Origin: Flavobacterium phycosphaerae
GTDB lineage: Bacteria > Bacteroidota > Bacteroidia > Flavobacteriales > Flavobacteriaceae
Reading direction: 5' to 3'
NCBI RefSeq assembly: GCF_010119235.1
Contig: NZ_JAAATZ010000001.1
Span: 588,501 to 652,500 of the forward strand
Length of the DNA stretch: 64,000 bases
Position numbers and translations under genes: made by a program
The notes under the pieces: generated by a model
Database searches by the model: none
Told to the model about the DNA's origin: nothing
Seen by the model: only the letters and a program-made list of their open reading frames with translations
In this document: positions 25,295 to 35,094 of the stretch, one piece after another
How positions within the stretch are numbered: the first letter of the stretch is position 1
Layout of the letters: each line of letters opens with the position of its first letter

Positions 25295-27325
25295 ATGAAA
25301 ATCTTACAATTTCCATTAATTTCCATTTTTATCGGATTTCTGTTTGGCCTTCTTTTGTTCCGAACAGTAGATTTGAGCTTTGTTTTTGTGTTTGGAAGTT
25401 TAGGATTTGGTATTCTGGGTTTAGTAACGACTCATTTTTTCATTTCAAAAAACACTCCCTTTAAAAAACTATTTGGTTGTTTTGTTTTGCTGACTTCTCT
25501 AATGATTGGCCTTTCGACGTCTCTCATCCACAAAGAAACTTTTCATCAAAATCATTACACTCACCAAATAACCAATTATGAAAAGCCTCATCAGCTTGAT
25601 GTATTGGTGAATGAAAAACTCAAAAGCACTTTCAAAAACCATCGTTTTATTTGTTTTGTCAAAGCGTTAGACGGAAGAACAAGTATTGGAAAAGTCATTC
25701 TCAATGTCTCCAAGAAAGACACTTTTACAAATTTAAAAATCGGTAGCAACATAAAGGTTACCGGCATGATTTTAAAAAACCGAAAATCCTTCAATCTCGG
25801 TTTGTTTGATTACAGCAGTTATCTTGAAAACCAAGGGATTTATGCTCAAGTCTATACCAAAAGTAACCAAATACAAATTGGAAAATATGAGTCGGGTCTT
25901 TGGGCTGACTTTTCTAATTTTAGAGAAACCATCATTACCAATCTTAGTCATTCTGCTATTTCAAAAGAAGAACTATATGTGCTCAATGCCTTAATTTTAG
26001 GGCAACAACAAGATATTTCATCCGAAGTTTTGAAAGATTACCAATATGCCGGGGCAGTTCATGTACTATCGGTTTCTGGTTTGCACGTGGGCTTTATATT
26101 GCTGTTTATTACCTTTTTGCTAAAACCCATTCGCAACTCTAGGAAAGGCTCCTTACTGAAATTAGGAATCATAATCCTATCGCTATGGTCATTTGCCATT
26201 TTGGCTGGTTTATCTCCGTCAATAGTGCGCTCGGTAACCATGTTTTCGTTTGTTGCGATTGGGATGCATCTGCGAAGAACCGTCAATATTTACCATACAT
26301 TACTTGTATCAATGTTGCTAATCCTGTTATTCAAACCTTCTTTTTTGTTTGATGTTGGATTTCAATTAAGTTATTTGGCGCTGTTTTTTATCCTTTGGTT
26401 GCAACCCGTTTTGTCACAACTATGGCAACCCAAAAACAAAATCATCCGTTACTTTTGGAGCATTATTACTGTTTCATTTGCGGCACAAATCGGCGCGATG
26501 CCCTTAAGCATATACTACTTTCACCAGTTTCCGGGATTATTCTTTGTGACTAATTTGCTCATACTTCCTTTACTTGGTGTTATCATGGCTGTTGGAGTTT
26601 TTGCTATTCTAATTGCTACTTTTCACACCGTTCCTTTTTGGATTGCTAAGCCTTTAGAATTTATGATTGTTTTGCTCAATGCCATCATACATTGGGTAGC
26701 TTCGTTTGAAGACTTTGTTATTCGCAATATCTCGTTTTCCAAAGAAATGTTGTGGTGCTCCTATTTGGTAATTATTTTGGTGATTATTTGGATTAAAATT
26801 CCAACGTTTAAGCGACTTGTTTTAGCTTTCGGGAGTATTGTACTATTGCAAAGTTGTTTCATTTTTCAAAAAAAGCAAACACTGAGTAAATCCGAATTTA
26901 TTGTTTTCAACAGTAAAAAAAATACCATACTGGCAGAACGTATTGGTAATTCTGCCTGTATTCTCAGTAATGACAGCATACTAAATAATCTTGACAACGA
27001 CCAAACGGTTCAATCCTATTTGGTTGCTAATTTTTGTAAAATCAGAGACCAAAAGCTATTGTCGAATGTGATGTATTTCAAGCAGCAAAAAATTCTGATT
27101 ATTGATAGTTCTTGTGTTTATCAAAAAAACATGAGTCCAGATATTATACTCCTCATACAATCCCCTAAACTGAATTTGCAACGAGTACTAAAAACTTATC
27201 ATCCCAAACAAATTGTGGTGGACGGTTCAAATTTTAAAAGTTATGCCAAACTTTGGGAAGTCACATGCCGTGAAGCAAAAATCCCTTTTCACTATACTAA
27301 TGAAAAGGGATTTTATAAATTATAA
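25295..27325 (+). CDS. comEC: ComEC/Rec2-family DNA uptake channel protein
   Basis: Polytopic inner-membrane protein (676 residues) of the natural transformation channel that passes single-stranded DNA into the cytoplasm. N-terminal TM segments and an OB-like soluble region (about 70-200, DUF4131) precede the competence domain with ALILGQQQDISSEVLKDYQYAGAVHVLSVSGLHVGFI, a hallmark of ComEC, and several TM helices. The C-terminal metallo-beta-lactamase domain of long ComEC proteins is absent: the tail after residue 520 is only about 150 residues with no HxHxDH motif. Whether this strain is competent cannot be told from one gene. Its 3' end carries a perfect 14-bp hairpin. Confidence 0.9.
   Translation: MKILQFPLISIFIGFLFGLLLFRTVDLSFVFVFGSLGFGILGLVTTHFFISKNTPFKKLFGCFVLLTSLMIGLSTSLIHKETFHQNHYTHQITNYEKPHQLDVLVNEKLKSTFKNHRFICFVKALDGRTSIGKVILNVSKKDTFTNLKIGSNIKVTGMILKNRKSFNLGLFDYSSYLENQGIYAQVYTKSNQIQIGKYESGLWADFSNFRETIITNLSHSAISKEELYVLNALILGQQQDISSEVLKDYQYAGAVHVLSVSGLHVGFILLFITFLLKPIRNSRKGSLLKLGIIILSLWSFAILAGLSPSIVRSVTMFSFVAIGMHLRRTVNIYHTLLVSMLLILLFKPSFLFDVGFQLSYLALFFILWLQPVLSQLWQPKNKIIRYFWSIITVSFAAQIGAMPLSIYYFHQFPGLFFVTNLLILPLLGVIMAVGVFAILIATFHTVPFWIAKPLEFMIVLLNAIIHWVASFEDFVIRNISFSKEMLWCSYLVIILVIIWIKIPTFKRLVLAFGSIVLLQSCFIFQKKQTLSKSEFIVFNSKKNTILAERIGNSACILSNDSILNNLDNDQTVQSYLVANFCKIRDQKLLSNVMYFKQQKILIIDSSCVYQKNMSPDIILLIQSPKLNLQRVLKTYHPKQIVVDGSNFKSYAKLWEVTCREAKIPFHYTNEKGFYKL
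27278..27314. terminator. Bidirectional hairpin overlapping the 3' end of comEC
   Basis: AAAATCCCTTTTCA (27278-27291) and TGAAAAGGGATTTT (27301-27314) form a perfect 14-bp stem with a 9-base loop, inside the last 16 codons of comEC. The position between convergent comEC and the thioredoxin-like gene suggests termination in both directions. Confidence 0.65.
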
Positions 27326-27333
27326 GTTTGGAA

Positions 27334-27801
27334 TTACGATTTCTTTTTTCCTAAGATTTGATCAGCTCCTGCTAACCAAGCGCTTGGTCCACCGGCAACA
27401 TAACCGGTACTGCCTAATTTTTCCAGGTTAATCTTTCCATCTTTTTTAGAAGCATTAACAAACCATACCGTTGGAAATCCTTGTATAGCAAACGTTTGTT
27501 GCAATTCCTGATTTTGTTTTTGAATCTCCGGCTGTTGTGGAGTTCTTCTTGGGTAATCCAATTCGACTAAAACAACATTGTCGTTCGCCCATTTAGCAAA
27601 TTCAGGTGTTTTCAACACTTCTTTCTGCAAGCGAATACACCAACCGCACCAATCGCTTCCGGTGAAGAATAACAATAATGGTTTTTTAGATTTCTTAGAA
27701 ATCTCCATGGCTTTGTTCATATCTGTTTGCCATGTCAACTCTTGTGCTTGTATGGTTAACGAACCCAAGATTAAAAATAAAGTAATAGCTAATTTTTTCA
27801 T
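27334..27801 (-). CDS. Thioredoxin-family periplasmic protein
   Basis: Exported thioredoxin-fold protein of 155 residues from the ATG at 27799-27801, which places a signal peptide at the N-terminus (MKKLAITLFLILGSLTIQAQ|E). An upstream ATG (27843) would add 14 residues ahead of the signal, so I reject it. The active site WCGWC (Cys52, Cys55) sits after LLLFFTGSD as in the Thioredoxin_7 / DsbD-gamma-like group, and the cis-Pro segment GFPTVWF is present. Probable periplasmic thiol reductase or disulfide exchanger; partner unknown. Confidence 0.88.
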   Translation of the reverse strand: MKKLAITLFLILGSLTIQAQELTWQTDMNKAMEISKKSKKPLLLFFTGSDWCGWCIRLQKEVLKTPEFAKWANDNVVLVELDYPRRTPQQPEIQKQNQELQQTFAIQGFPTVWFVNASKKDGKINLEKLGSTGYVAGGPSAWLAGADQILGKKKS

Positions 27802-27840
27802 TTTAATATAATTGTGTTTAATTGTGTCTATCCAAATACT

Positions 27841-27848
27841 CAAAAATA
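27841..27848 (-). promoter_or_regulatory. Bacteroidota -7 element before the thioredoxin-like gene
   Basis: On the minus strand TATTTTTG fits TAnnTTTG, 39 bases before the preferred ATG at 27801. This supports the shorter start. Confidence 0.45.
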
Positions 27849-27867
27849 GTGCCGAAATTTAAGTATT

Positions 27868-29379
27868 TTATTTTACATCCTGCATCAATTTTTTCACAAA
27901 AGGTGAAATCAGGATTAAAATTAATCCGGCGATAAGGGCATAGAGTGCCAATTGTTTATAGCCATCAGCATATACGATAAGCTTGTCAAGGTTGGATGCG
28001 TTTTCGGAAGCCTCGGCAATATTGGCCCCCAGCAATCCTGCAAAATATTGCCCGTAAGCACTGGCCAAAAACCACATCCCCATAATCACTGCTTGTGTTT
28101 TTTGTGGGGATAATTTGGTCATAGCACTCATCCCGATGGGTGACAAACATAACTCACCGAAAGTGATAACAAACCAACCAAAGGTGAATAAATCTAAAGA
28201 AGTTCTGCCATCAGGACCGGCTAGGAATTTAGTACAATAAAACACATAGAAACCACCAGCCAGGAACAAAAAGCCTAATCCAAACTTTACTACGGTGTTG
28301 GGCTCTATTTTCTTTTTTGACATCCATACCCAAACAATTCCAACCAAAGCAGCAAAAATAATTACGAATAATGAATTGGCTGAATTGTTGACTCCGTTAG
28401 GATCAAGCTGTACCCCTAAAACCGTGTTCTTTAAATTATTCAAAGCAAATAAACTTAGTGAACCACCGCTCTGCTCAAAGAAAGCCCAGAAAAATATAGA
28501 GAAGATAATAAACACCAAAGCCGCTAATAACTTTTTATTCTCGACAACAGAAAAATTACGCATTTCATAAAACAGATACAAAATCGAAACCGGTCCGATA
28601 ATCATCATAAAGTAATCGGTATAAACGGTATTAGCCACCATTAAAATAATTATTGGAACCAAAGCCAAAGAGCCTATGTATGTAATGATTTCGAACGTCT
28701 TTCTTTTAGACTTTTCAAGATCGGCCAATGGTGACAATCCTATTTCTCCTAAACTTTTTTGGGTTTGGGTAAACGTCAGCAAACTAACAATCATTACGAC
28801 AGAAGCAAATCCGAATGCATAATTCCAGCGCAAGTGTTCAGGAACAAAAGATGACCATAGATTTCCGTTAGCAACCGCAATACAAATATAACCTCCAATC
28901 AAAGCACCAAGGTTAACTCCGGCATAAAACAACGAAAATCCGGCATCACGACGGCTATCATTGTCATGATATAACTGACCTACAATTGAGGAAATATTAG
29001 GTTTGAAAAATCCTGTACCAACTATAGTAAAACTAATTCCTAAAAAGAAAAAGTTCTTCGGATCAACTGCCAAAATCACACTACCGATGATCATTAAAAT
29101 TCCACCCCAAAAAAGTGATTTTCTGAAACCTAAAATTTTATCAGCAAACAAACCGCCAATAAAAGTAAAAGCATAAACCCAAGCCTGCGTAGCACCATAT
29201 TGCAATTGAGAAGTCTTATCATCCATGCCTAATTGCGACACCATGAAGACCACCAACATTCCTCTCATTCCGTAGAAACTGAAACGTTCCCACATTTCGG
29301 AGAAAAATAAATACCAAAGCTGTTTTGGATAATTCCCTTTAAAATTTCTAATTTGTTCTAATGTTTGATTCTTTTCCAT
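27868..29379 (-). CDS. POT-family proton-dependent oligopeptide transporter (first of three)
   Basis: Inner-membrane MFS carrier of the POT/PTR (DtpA-like) family that imports di- and tripeptides with protons. The 503 residues hold about 12-14 TM segments. The proton-coupling ExxER motif appears in TM1 (SEMWERFSFYG), the family signature FFKPNISSIVGQLY near residue 125 and FYAGVNLGALIGG near 150. It is only three bases downstream of the second transporter, so the two form one transcript. Confidence 0.94.
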   Translation of the reverse strand: MEKNQTLEQIRNFKGNYPKQLWYLFFSEMWERFSFYGMRGMLVVFMVSQLGMDDKTSQLQYGATQAWVYAFTFIGGLFADKILGFRKSLFWGGILMIIGSVILAVDPKNFFFLGISFTIVGTGFFKPNISSIVGQLYHDNDSRRDAGFSLFYAGVNLGALIGGYICIAVANGNLWSSFVPEHLRWNYAFGFASVVMIVSLLTFTQTQKSLGEIGLSPLADLEKSKRKTFEIITYIGSLALVPIIILMVANTVYTDYFMMIIGPVSILYLFYEMRNFSVVENKKLLAALVFIIFSIFFWAFFEQSGGSLSLFALNNLKNTVLGVQLDPNGVNNSANSLFVIIFAALVGIVWVWMSKKKIEPNTVVKFGLGFLFLAGGFYVFYCTKFLAGPDGRTSLDLFTFGWFVITFGELCLSPIGMSAMTKLSPQKTQAVIMGMWFLASAYGQYFAGLLGANIAEASENASNLDKLIVYADGYKQLALYALIAGLILILISPFVKKLMQDVK

Positions 29380-29382
29380 AGT

Positions 29383-31041
29383 TTAATTTATTCCTTTTTC
29401 TTTCATTACTTTATTTAAATTTTTCACCAACACAAACATTAACAGCGTGGCAAATAGCAGCAATCCGAAATTGACCCAAAAGAAGTTGGCCTTGTCATCA
29501 TAAGTGTCCCACATACTGGCCAAAACACCGCTTAATTTGTTTCCGATAGAAGTGGATAAAAACCAACCTCCCATCATAAGTGCTGTGATATTTTTGGGCG
29601 ATAATTTAGATACCACCGACAATCCCATCGGACTCAGGAATAGCTCTCCGATAGTAATAACACCATAATTGGCTACTAGCCACCAAACGGAAACCTTCTC
29701 TGTTCCGTTGTTTCCAATATGTACTGCGGCTACCATAACTAAAACCGATAAAGCTGAGATTAATAACCCGAAAGCAATCTTGGTTGGCGTGCTTGGTTCT
29801 TTTTTTCTGGCTCTTAAAAAAGTGAAAAAAGCTACTACCAGCGGTGTCAAAATAATTACCCAGCCGGGATTTATGGATTGGCTCAAATTGGCCGACCAAG
29901 TATAAATATCGCTACCTTCTTTAGGTAATTTTTCTTTATGCACGTTTCTGAAATACAAAGGATAATCAACTGTTTTCACCACCTCGCCATCCTTTTTTTG
30001 AATGCGGAAGGCCGAGTCGTATAGTGCTACTGAATCTTTCTTATACGTCAAAGTATCGGCAAGCACCAGTTTAGAAGCTATGGTTTGTGAGGTGCCAGTT
30101 AATTCTCTATCTGTGTACTTATCACCCCAGTTATTGAGTGCTGAACCGTTTAATTTAAATACAGCCCAAAACAAAATCACCACCCCAAAAATGGCCAACA
30201 ATGCACCAATGGGTCTTTTGTCTTCAACTTTAGCTTTGAAATATAAACTTCCGTAGAAAAAAATCACCGGTATGCAGGCAAAGATAAAAGCATCGGTACT
30301 ATCAGACCCAAACACCGCGCAATCAGGATTAGCATCCGATTGTACGCCTTTCAAAAACCAACCGATTACTCCGAAAATCATGGATGGCAAAAGGATGAAT
30401 AATACAATTTTATAAAAGGGCATATCGCCTTCCTGGACTCCTTTTTTCTCTGTTTTATCGCCATAATGTTTGCTACCCAAAAGGAATACAATTACACCAA
30501 TAAACATTCCGACACCTGCGGCCATAAAGGCTTCCTGCCATCCGAAAAGAATTTTCAATGCTGCACCAAAGAAATTACAAATGAAAGCCCCGACATTAAT
30601 TCCCATATAGAAAATGTTATAGCCTTCATCTTTCTTGTCTTTGTATTGATCGTCGTTGTAGAAATTTCCGAGTAAGGTGGAAATGTTAGGTTTGAAAAAT
30701 CCGTTACCAACTATAACCAAGGTCATGGCAACATAGAGCATGGTTAAATTGTGAATCCCAATCATGAGATACCCTGCTCCCATCATCAATCCCCCAAGCA
30801 CGATTGATTTTTTGTAGCCTAAATAGCGGTCGGCCACCAATCCTCCTACGAAGGGAGTTAAGAAAACCAACGCGATAAAAGTACCGTACAAATCGGAGGC
30901 TTCTTTTTCGGTCATGGCAAATCCGGCTTCTACATCTTTTAAATAAAGGGTAAAAATTCCAATCATTAAATAATAACCAAATCGTTCCCACATTTCGGAA
31001 AGAAATAAATAAGGCAGTGCTTTAGGATGGCTTTTCCACAT
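29383..31041 (-). CDS. POT-family proton-dependent oligopeptide transporter (second of three)
   Basis: Paralog of its neighbours, 552 residues. ExxER is present in TM1 (SEMWERFGYYL), followed by FFKPNISTLLGNFY and FYMGINVGAFICNF. A long insert of about 80 mostly hydrophilic residues (about 310-390, including LTYKKDSVALYDSAFRIQKK) lies between two TM segments and is absent from the 503-residue copy. Terminator-like sequence at 31062-31088 separates it from the third transporter, so it may have a separate or attenuated transcript. Confidence 0.94.
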   Translation of the reverse strand: MWKSHPKALPYLFLSEMWERFGYYLMIGIFTLYLKDVEAGFAMTEKEASDLYGTFIALVFLTPFVGGLVADRYLGYKKSIVLGGLMMGAGYLMIGIHNLTMLYVAMTLVIVGNGFFKPNISTLLGNFYNDDQYKDKKDEGYNIFYMGINVGAFICNFFGAALKILFGWQEAFMAAGVGMFIGVIVFLLGSKHYGDKTEKKGVQEGDMPFYKIVLFILLPSMIFGVIGWFLKGVQSDANPDCAVFGSDSTDAFIFACIPVIFFYGSLYFKAKVEDKRPIGALLAIFGVVILFWAVFKLNGSALNNWGDKYTDRELTGTSQTIASKLVLADTLTYKKDSVALYDSAFRIQKKDGEVVKTVDYPLYFRNVHKEKLPKEGSDIYTWSANLSQSINPGWVIILTPLVVAFFTFLRARKKEPSTPTKIAFGLLISALSVLVMVAAVHIGNNGTEKVSVWWLVANYGVITIGELFLSPMGLSVVSKLSPKNITALMMGGWFLSTSIGNKLSGVLASMWDTYDDKANFFWVNFGLLLFATLLMFVLVKNLNKVMKEKGIN

Positions 31042-31061
31042 AGGCTTTAGATTTTAAAAAA

Positions 31062-31088
31062 CAAACCCCCAAGAAACTTGGAGGTTTG
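31062..31088 (-). terminator. Intercistronic hairpin between POT transporter genes
   Basis: CAAACCCCCAAG pairs with CTTGGAGGTTTG (one mismatch) around a 3-base loop. On the minus strand it is followed by a T-run. It lies between the POT gene ending at 31119 and the next one starting at 31041. Confidence 0.7.
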
Positions 31089-31118
31089 AAAGATATAAAA
31101 ATATTTTTGAATATGAGA

Positions 31119-32795
31119 TTATCTCACGCCGTGCATCATTTTTTTCAATACCGGTGTCAAAGCGAAAAGGATAACAGCTGCCAATCCGGTTAAGACTACG
31201 AACACCATAAAGAATTCAAATAAATTGTGAATTTCAAATCCGGCAAAAATAGGGTTATGATCAGAAATTTGGTTATCTGCCAATAGTTTTACCTGGTCTG
31301 CGGTCAAGGTTACTTTTTTGTCTAACACCCCTTGTAAATCGATTCCTAATTCTTTGGCTTTATTAAATTTATCCCCAGTTGCCGGTAAGATAGAACCTAA
31401 AGTTCCGGCTAAAGCATACCCTGAAGCATTTGATAAAAAGAATACTCCGTACAGTAAAGAAGAGAAACGTTTTGGCGATAATTTACCTACCAATGACAAA
31501 CCGATTGGTGACAAACACAACTCGGCACAAGTTTGAATTAAGTATAAAAGGATTAACCATTTGATGGCTAATAAACCATTGTTTCCTAAGTCTTTTACAT
31601 TGTGAGCGATAATGAAATAACTTAACGCAATCAATGCTAAACCAAACGCTTGCTTCATTGGCGAAATTGGCTCTTTTCCTTTACTTCTTAAGTAATCCCA
31701 CAACATACTGAACGGAACGGCAAAAGCAACCACAAACAATCCGTTGAAGATTTGTACCATCGATGGTGGCATGTTATAGCCAAAGAAGTTTCTGTCGGTT
31801 TGGTTATCCGCGATAAACGTTAAAGATGAACCGGCTTGTTCGAAAGCGGCCCAGAAAAATATAATAAAGAACGCTACGATATAAATTACAAAAATTCTAT
31901 CACGCTCTACTTTTGTTAATGAAGAATCCGAAACAATTAATCCGGCTAAAGTTAAACCACTTGAATAAATAACGGTATAAATCCAGTTTTGATCCACTAC
32001 ATAGTGAAAAATAATCCCTAAAACAAAGAAAGCTACAACAGCACCCATTAAAGCTTTTTGAGAGAATACCGCTTTTTGCGATTCTCCTTCTTCGAAATCA
32101 TCGGCAGTATTGTGTTTTGGTAAACCACCTAAAGGTCTTCCTTCCGGAGTTACCACATATTTATTTTTTAAGAAATAGAATACGGCAGTACCAATCAACA
32201 TCGCAGTTGATGCGGCTAAGAATCCCCATTTGAAAGCGTGGATATCACGAATACCATTAGCGTCTTTAACGTCACCAACGATTGGACAAATTAATTGGCC
32301 TAAGAAAGCTCCTAAGTTGATCCCCATGTAGAAGATGGTGAAGGCAGTATCCAATTTGCTTTTCTCTTGTTTTGGATACAAACTTCCTACCATGGAGGAA
32401 ATGTTTGGTTTGAAGAATCCGTTACCAAAAATGATAATTCCTAAAGCGGACCACATTAAGGTATTGGCTAAACTGATGTTTGTCCCGAAGATACTGGCAC
32501 TAAAGAACAACAAAAGCTGTCCCAAAGCCATCATCAATCCGCCGAGCATGATACAGTTTCTGTTTCCAAAGAAACGGTCAGAAATAAATCCGCCCAACAT
32601 TGGGGTTAAATAACAAAGTCCTAAAAATCCACCGTAGATTAAAGAAGCATCTTCTTCTTTCATCATCAACGAATTTACTAAGAACAATGTCAGGATGGCG
32701 CGCATTCCGTAGAAGTTGAACCTTTCCCACATCTCGGTTCCGAATAATACCCAAAGTCCTTTTGGATGTCCAGTTTTTGCTGTAGTTTCACTCAT
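31119..32795 (-). CDS. POT-family proton-dependent oligopeptide transporter (third of three)
   Basis: Paralogous carrier of 558 residues with ExxER in TM1 (TEMWERFNFYG), FFKPNISSMVGSLYP and FYMGINLGAFLGQL. It starts 26 bases downstream of the DPP-IV-type peptidase on the same strand, so peptidase and transporter are likely one operon: the peptidase releases dipeptides in the periplasm and the carrier brings them in. A loop near residues 450-520 with KKVTLTADQVKLLADN is longer than in the first transporter. Confidence 0.94.
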   Translation of the reverse strand: MSETTAKTGHPKGLWVLFGTEMWERFNFYGMRAILTLFLVNSLMMKEEDASLIYGGFLGLCYLTPMLGGFISDRFFGNRNCIMLGGLMMALGQLLLFFSASIFGTNISLANTLMWSALGIIIFGNGFFKPNISSMVGSLYPKQEKSKLDTAFTIFYMGINLGAFLGQLICPIVGDVKDANGIRDIHAFKWGFLAASTAMLIGTAVFYFLKNKYVVTPEGRPLGGLPKHNTADDFEEGESQKAVFSQKALMGAVVAFFVLGIIFHYVVDQNWIYTVIYSSGLTLAGLIVSDSSLTKVERDRIFVIYIVAFFIIFFWAAFEQAGSSLTFIADNQTDRNFFGYNMPPSMVQIFNGLFVVAFAVPFSMLWDYLRSKGKEPISPMKQAFGLALIALSYFIIAHNVKDLGNNGLLAIKWLILLYLIQTCAELCLSPIGLSLVGKLSPKRFSSLLYGVFFLSNASGYALAGTLGSILPATGDKFNKAKELGIDLQGVLDKKVTLTADQVKLLADNQISDHNPIFAGFEIHNLFEFFMVFVVLTGLAAVILFALTPVLKKMMHGVR

Positions 32796-32821
32796 AATTA
32801 TTGTTTTAGTTTATTTTGGTT

Positions 32822-34990
32822 TTATAGTTTCTCTTTAATAAAAGTTGTCATTTTATTGAACAACTGAATTCGGGTTTTACCGCCGTAAATACCGTGATTT
32901 TTGTCGGGATAAATGGCCCAATCAAATTGTTTGTTGGCTTGCACCAAGGCTTCAATCATTTGCATGCTGTTTTGTACATGCACGTTATCATCAGCGCTTC
33001 CGTGTATTAAAAGGAAATTTCCTTTTAGTTTTGATACAAAATTTATAGGCGAATTGTCATCATAGCCCCCGGCATTTTCTTGTGGTGTCTGCAAATAACG
33101 CTCGGTATAAATGCTGTCATAAAAACGCCAATTGGTCACCGGAGCTACTGCAATAGCCATTTTGAAAACATCGGCTCCTTTCAGGATACAATTGCTCGAC
33201 ATGAATCCTCCATACGACCAGCCAAATATACCGATTCTAGTTTTATCTACATAAGAATAATTACCGATGACTTTGGCCGCATCAATTTGGTCTTCCACTT
33301 CGTATTTACCTAATTGTTTTTGAGTGCATTTTTTGAAAGCTGCGCCTTTAAAACCGGTTCCTCTTCCGTCAACACAAACCGTGATGTAGCCTTGTTGTGC
33401 TAACATCATAAACCAATAATCATTAGTATCTAACCAATCATTAGCGACTTGTTGTGATCCCGGTCCTGAATATTGGTACATAAACACCGGGTATTTTTTG
33501 TTGGCATCAAAATCTTTGGGTTTAATCATCCAAGCGTTTAGTTTGTTGCCTTTTTCGGTGGTTAATTCAAAGAACTCTTTGGTTGGTAAATCGTATTTTT
33601 TTAGTTTTTCGGTTAGTGCCGTATTATCCACAATCGATTGGGCCACTTTACCGTTTGAAGCAGTGTTTAGCGTATAAGTTGGCGGTGTAGTGGCGTTTGA
33701 AAACGTATTGATAAAGTATTGGAAATTCGGGCTGAAAGTTGCTTCGTTAGTTCCGGTTTTCTCGGATAATTTTACTTTGCTTTTTCCGTCTAAGTTGATT
33801 TTGTATACATCTCTAACGGTAGACCCTTTTTCGGTAGACTGGTAAAAAACCGTTTTTGTTTTTTCGTCTAAACCATAATAGGCAGTCACTTCCCAATTGC
33901 CTTTGGTGATTTGACTTTTCAGTTTTCCGGTTTTGTCGTACCAATAAATATGGTTGAAGCCGTCTTTTTCGCTGGTCCAGATGAAACTGTTGTCTTTTAG
34001 GAAAGTCAGGTTATCCGTTACATCCACGTAGGCATTGTCTTTTTCGTTTAACACTACTTTGGTCGCGGCGGTTGTTCCGTCAATAAAAAGCAAGTCTAAA
34101 TTATCTTGATGGCGGTTCAGTATTTGAGCGCACAGCACATTGGCATCATTGGTCCATTTCATTCGGGCGATATAGAAATCATTGTAGTTCCCCAGATTTA
34201 TGGCTTTGGCTGAGTTGGCATTTACATCGTACAGAAACAAGGAAACCTGTGCATTTTTCTCTCCGGCTTTTGGGTATTTGAAAGTTTCTACTGTTGGGTA
34301 CAAATCTTTTTTGTAAATGTTCATTGAGAACTCGGGCACTTCGCTTTCATCGAAGCGGATGTAGGCTAGTTTTTTGCTGTCGGCACTCCAATCAAAGGCT
34401 CTTACGAAAGCAAATTCTTCTTCGTAAACCCAGTCAGTAATTCCGTTGATGATGCTGTTTTTCTTTCCGTCAGTGGTGACTTGAGTGGTTTTTTTAGTAG
34501 CGATATCGTAAATAAAGAGGTTGTTTTCTTTTACAAAACCAATTTTAGTTCCGTCGGGAGAGAAGGTTGGCTCTTGTACTTGTGTCAGTATTTTGGTTAA
34601 TTGCTTGGTGTCAATAGTGTATAAAAAGAAATCGGCCGTGAAGGAATGACGGTAAATTTGATTGGTGTTGTTAGCCAACAGTATTTGTTTTTCGTCGCGA
34701 CTGAAGGTGTAACTGTCGATACCCTCGGCCAGCTCACTGAAGTTTTTGGTATCAATTAACGTGTTTACTTTTTTGAGTGTGGCGTAATCATACAAATCGA
34801 TTTGCTGGGTTCGCGAGGTTCTGTCGAAATTGAGCACCGTGTATTGGTTGGTGTTTTTCATGGCCTGAAGTTCGTCCATGCCTTGTGCCCGGAAAGTGCC
34901 GGTATAAATTTCTTCGATACTTAATTTTTGCTGTGCTACAACAGAAAAGCACGATACCAGAAACAGTACAACTAATGAGGTAGATTTCAT
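32822..34990 (-). CDS. S9 family prolyl oligopeptidase, dipeptidyl peptidase IV type
   Basis: Exported serine peptidase of 722 residues that removes N-terminal dipeptides, typically Xaa-Pro. Signal peptide at 1-19 (…CFSVVAQ|Q). A DPPIV N-terminal beta-propeller domain (about 90-430) contains the DWVYEEEFAF double-Glu motif that anchors the substrate N-terminus. The C-terminal alpha/beta-hydrolase holds the Ser in GWSYGGFMS, Asp in HGSADDNVH and His in DKNHGIYG. It heads the minus-strand cluster with three peptide transporters. A 21-bp-period tandem repeat lies just upstream of its start. Confidence 0.95.
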   Translation of the reverse strand: MKSTSLVVLFLVSCFSVVAQQKLSIEEIYTGTFRAQGMDELQAMKNTNQYTVLNFDRTSRTQQIDLYDYATLKKVNTLIDTKNFSELAEGIDSYTFSRDEKQILLANNTNQIYRHSFTADFFLYTIDTKQLTKILTQVQEPTFSPDGTKIGFVKENNLFIYDIATKKTTQVTTDGKKNSIINGITDWVYEEEFAFVRAFDWSADSKKLAYIRFDESEVPEFSMNIYKKDLYPTVETFKYPKAGEKNAQVSLFLYDVNANSAKAINLGNYNDFYIARMKWTNDANVLCAQILNRHQDNLDLLFIDGTTAATKVVLNEKDNAYVDVTDNLTFLKDNSFIWTSEKDGFNHIYWYDKTGKLKSQITKGNWEVTAYYGLDEKTKTVFYQSTEKGSTVRDVYKINLDGKSKVKLSEKTGTNEATFSPNFQYFINTFSNATTPPTYTLNTASNGKVAQSIVDNTALTEKLKKYDLPTKEFFELTTEKGNKLNAWMIKPKDFDANKKYPVFMYQYSGPGSQQVANDWLDTNDYWFMMLAQQGYITVCVDGRGTGFKGAAFKKCTQKQLGKYEVEDQIDAAKVIGNYSYVDKTRIGIFGWSYGGFMSSNCILKGADVFKMAIAVAPVTNWRFYDSIYTERYLQTPQENAGGYDDNSPINFVSKLKGNFLLIHGSADDNVHVQNSMQMIEALVQANKQFDWAIYPDKNHGIYGGKTRIQLFNKMTTFIKEKL

Positions 34991-35094
34991 TTTTTTGATT
35001 GATTATAAAAAGCCGTCAATTTTAGTGAAAATTTTACAATTACCATCCTATTTTTGTGTTAAATGCCATTTTTGTGGGATAAGTTGTGGCAAAA

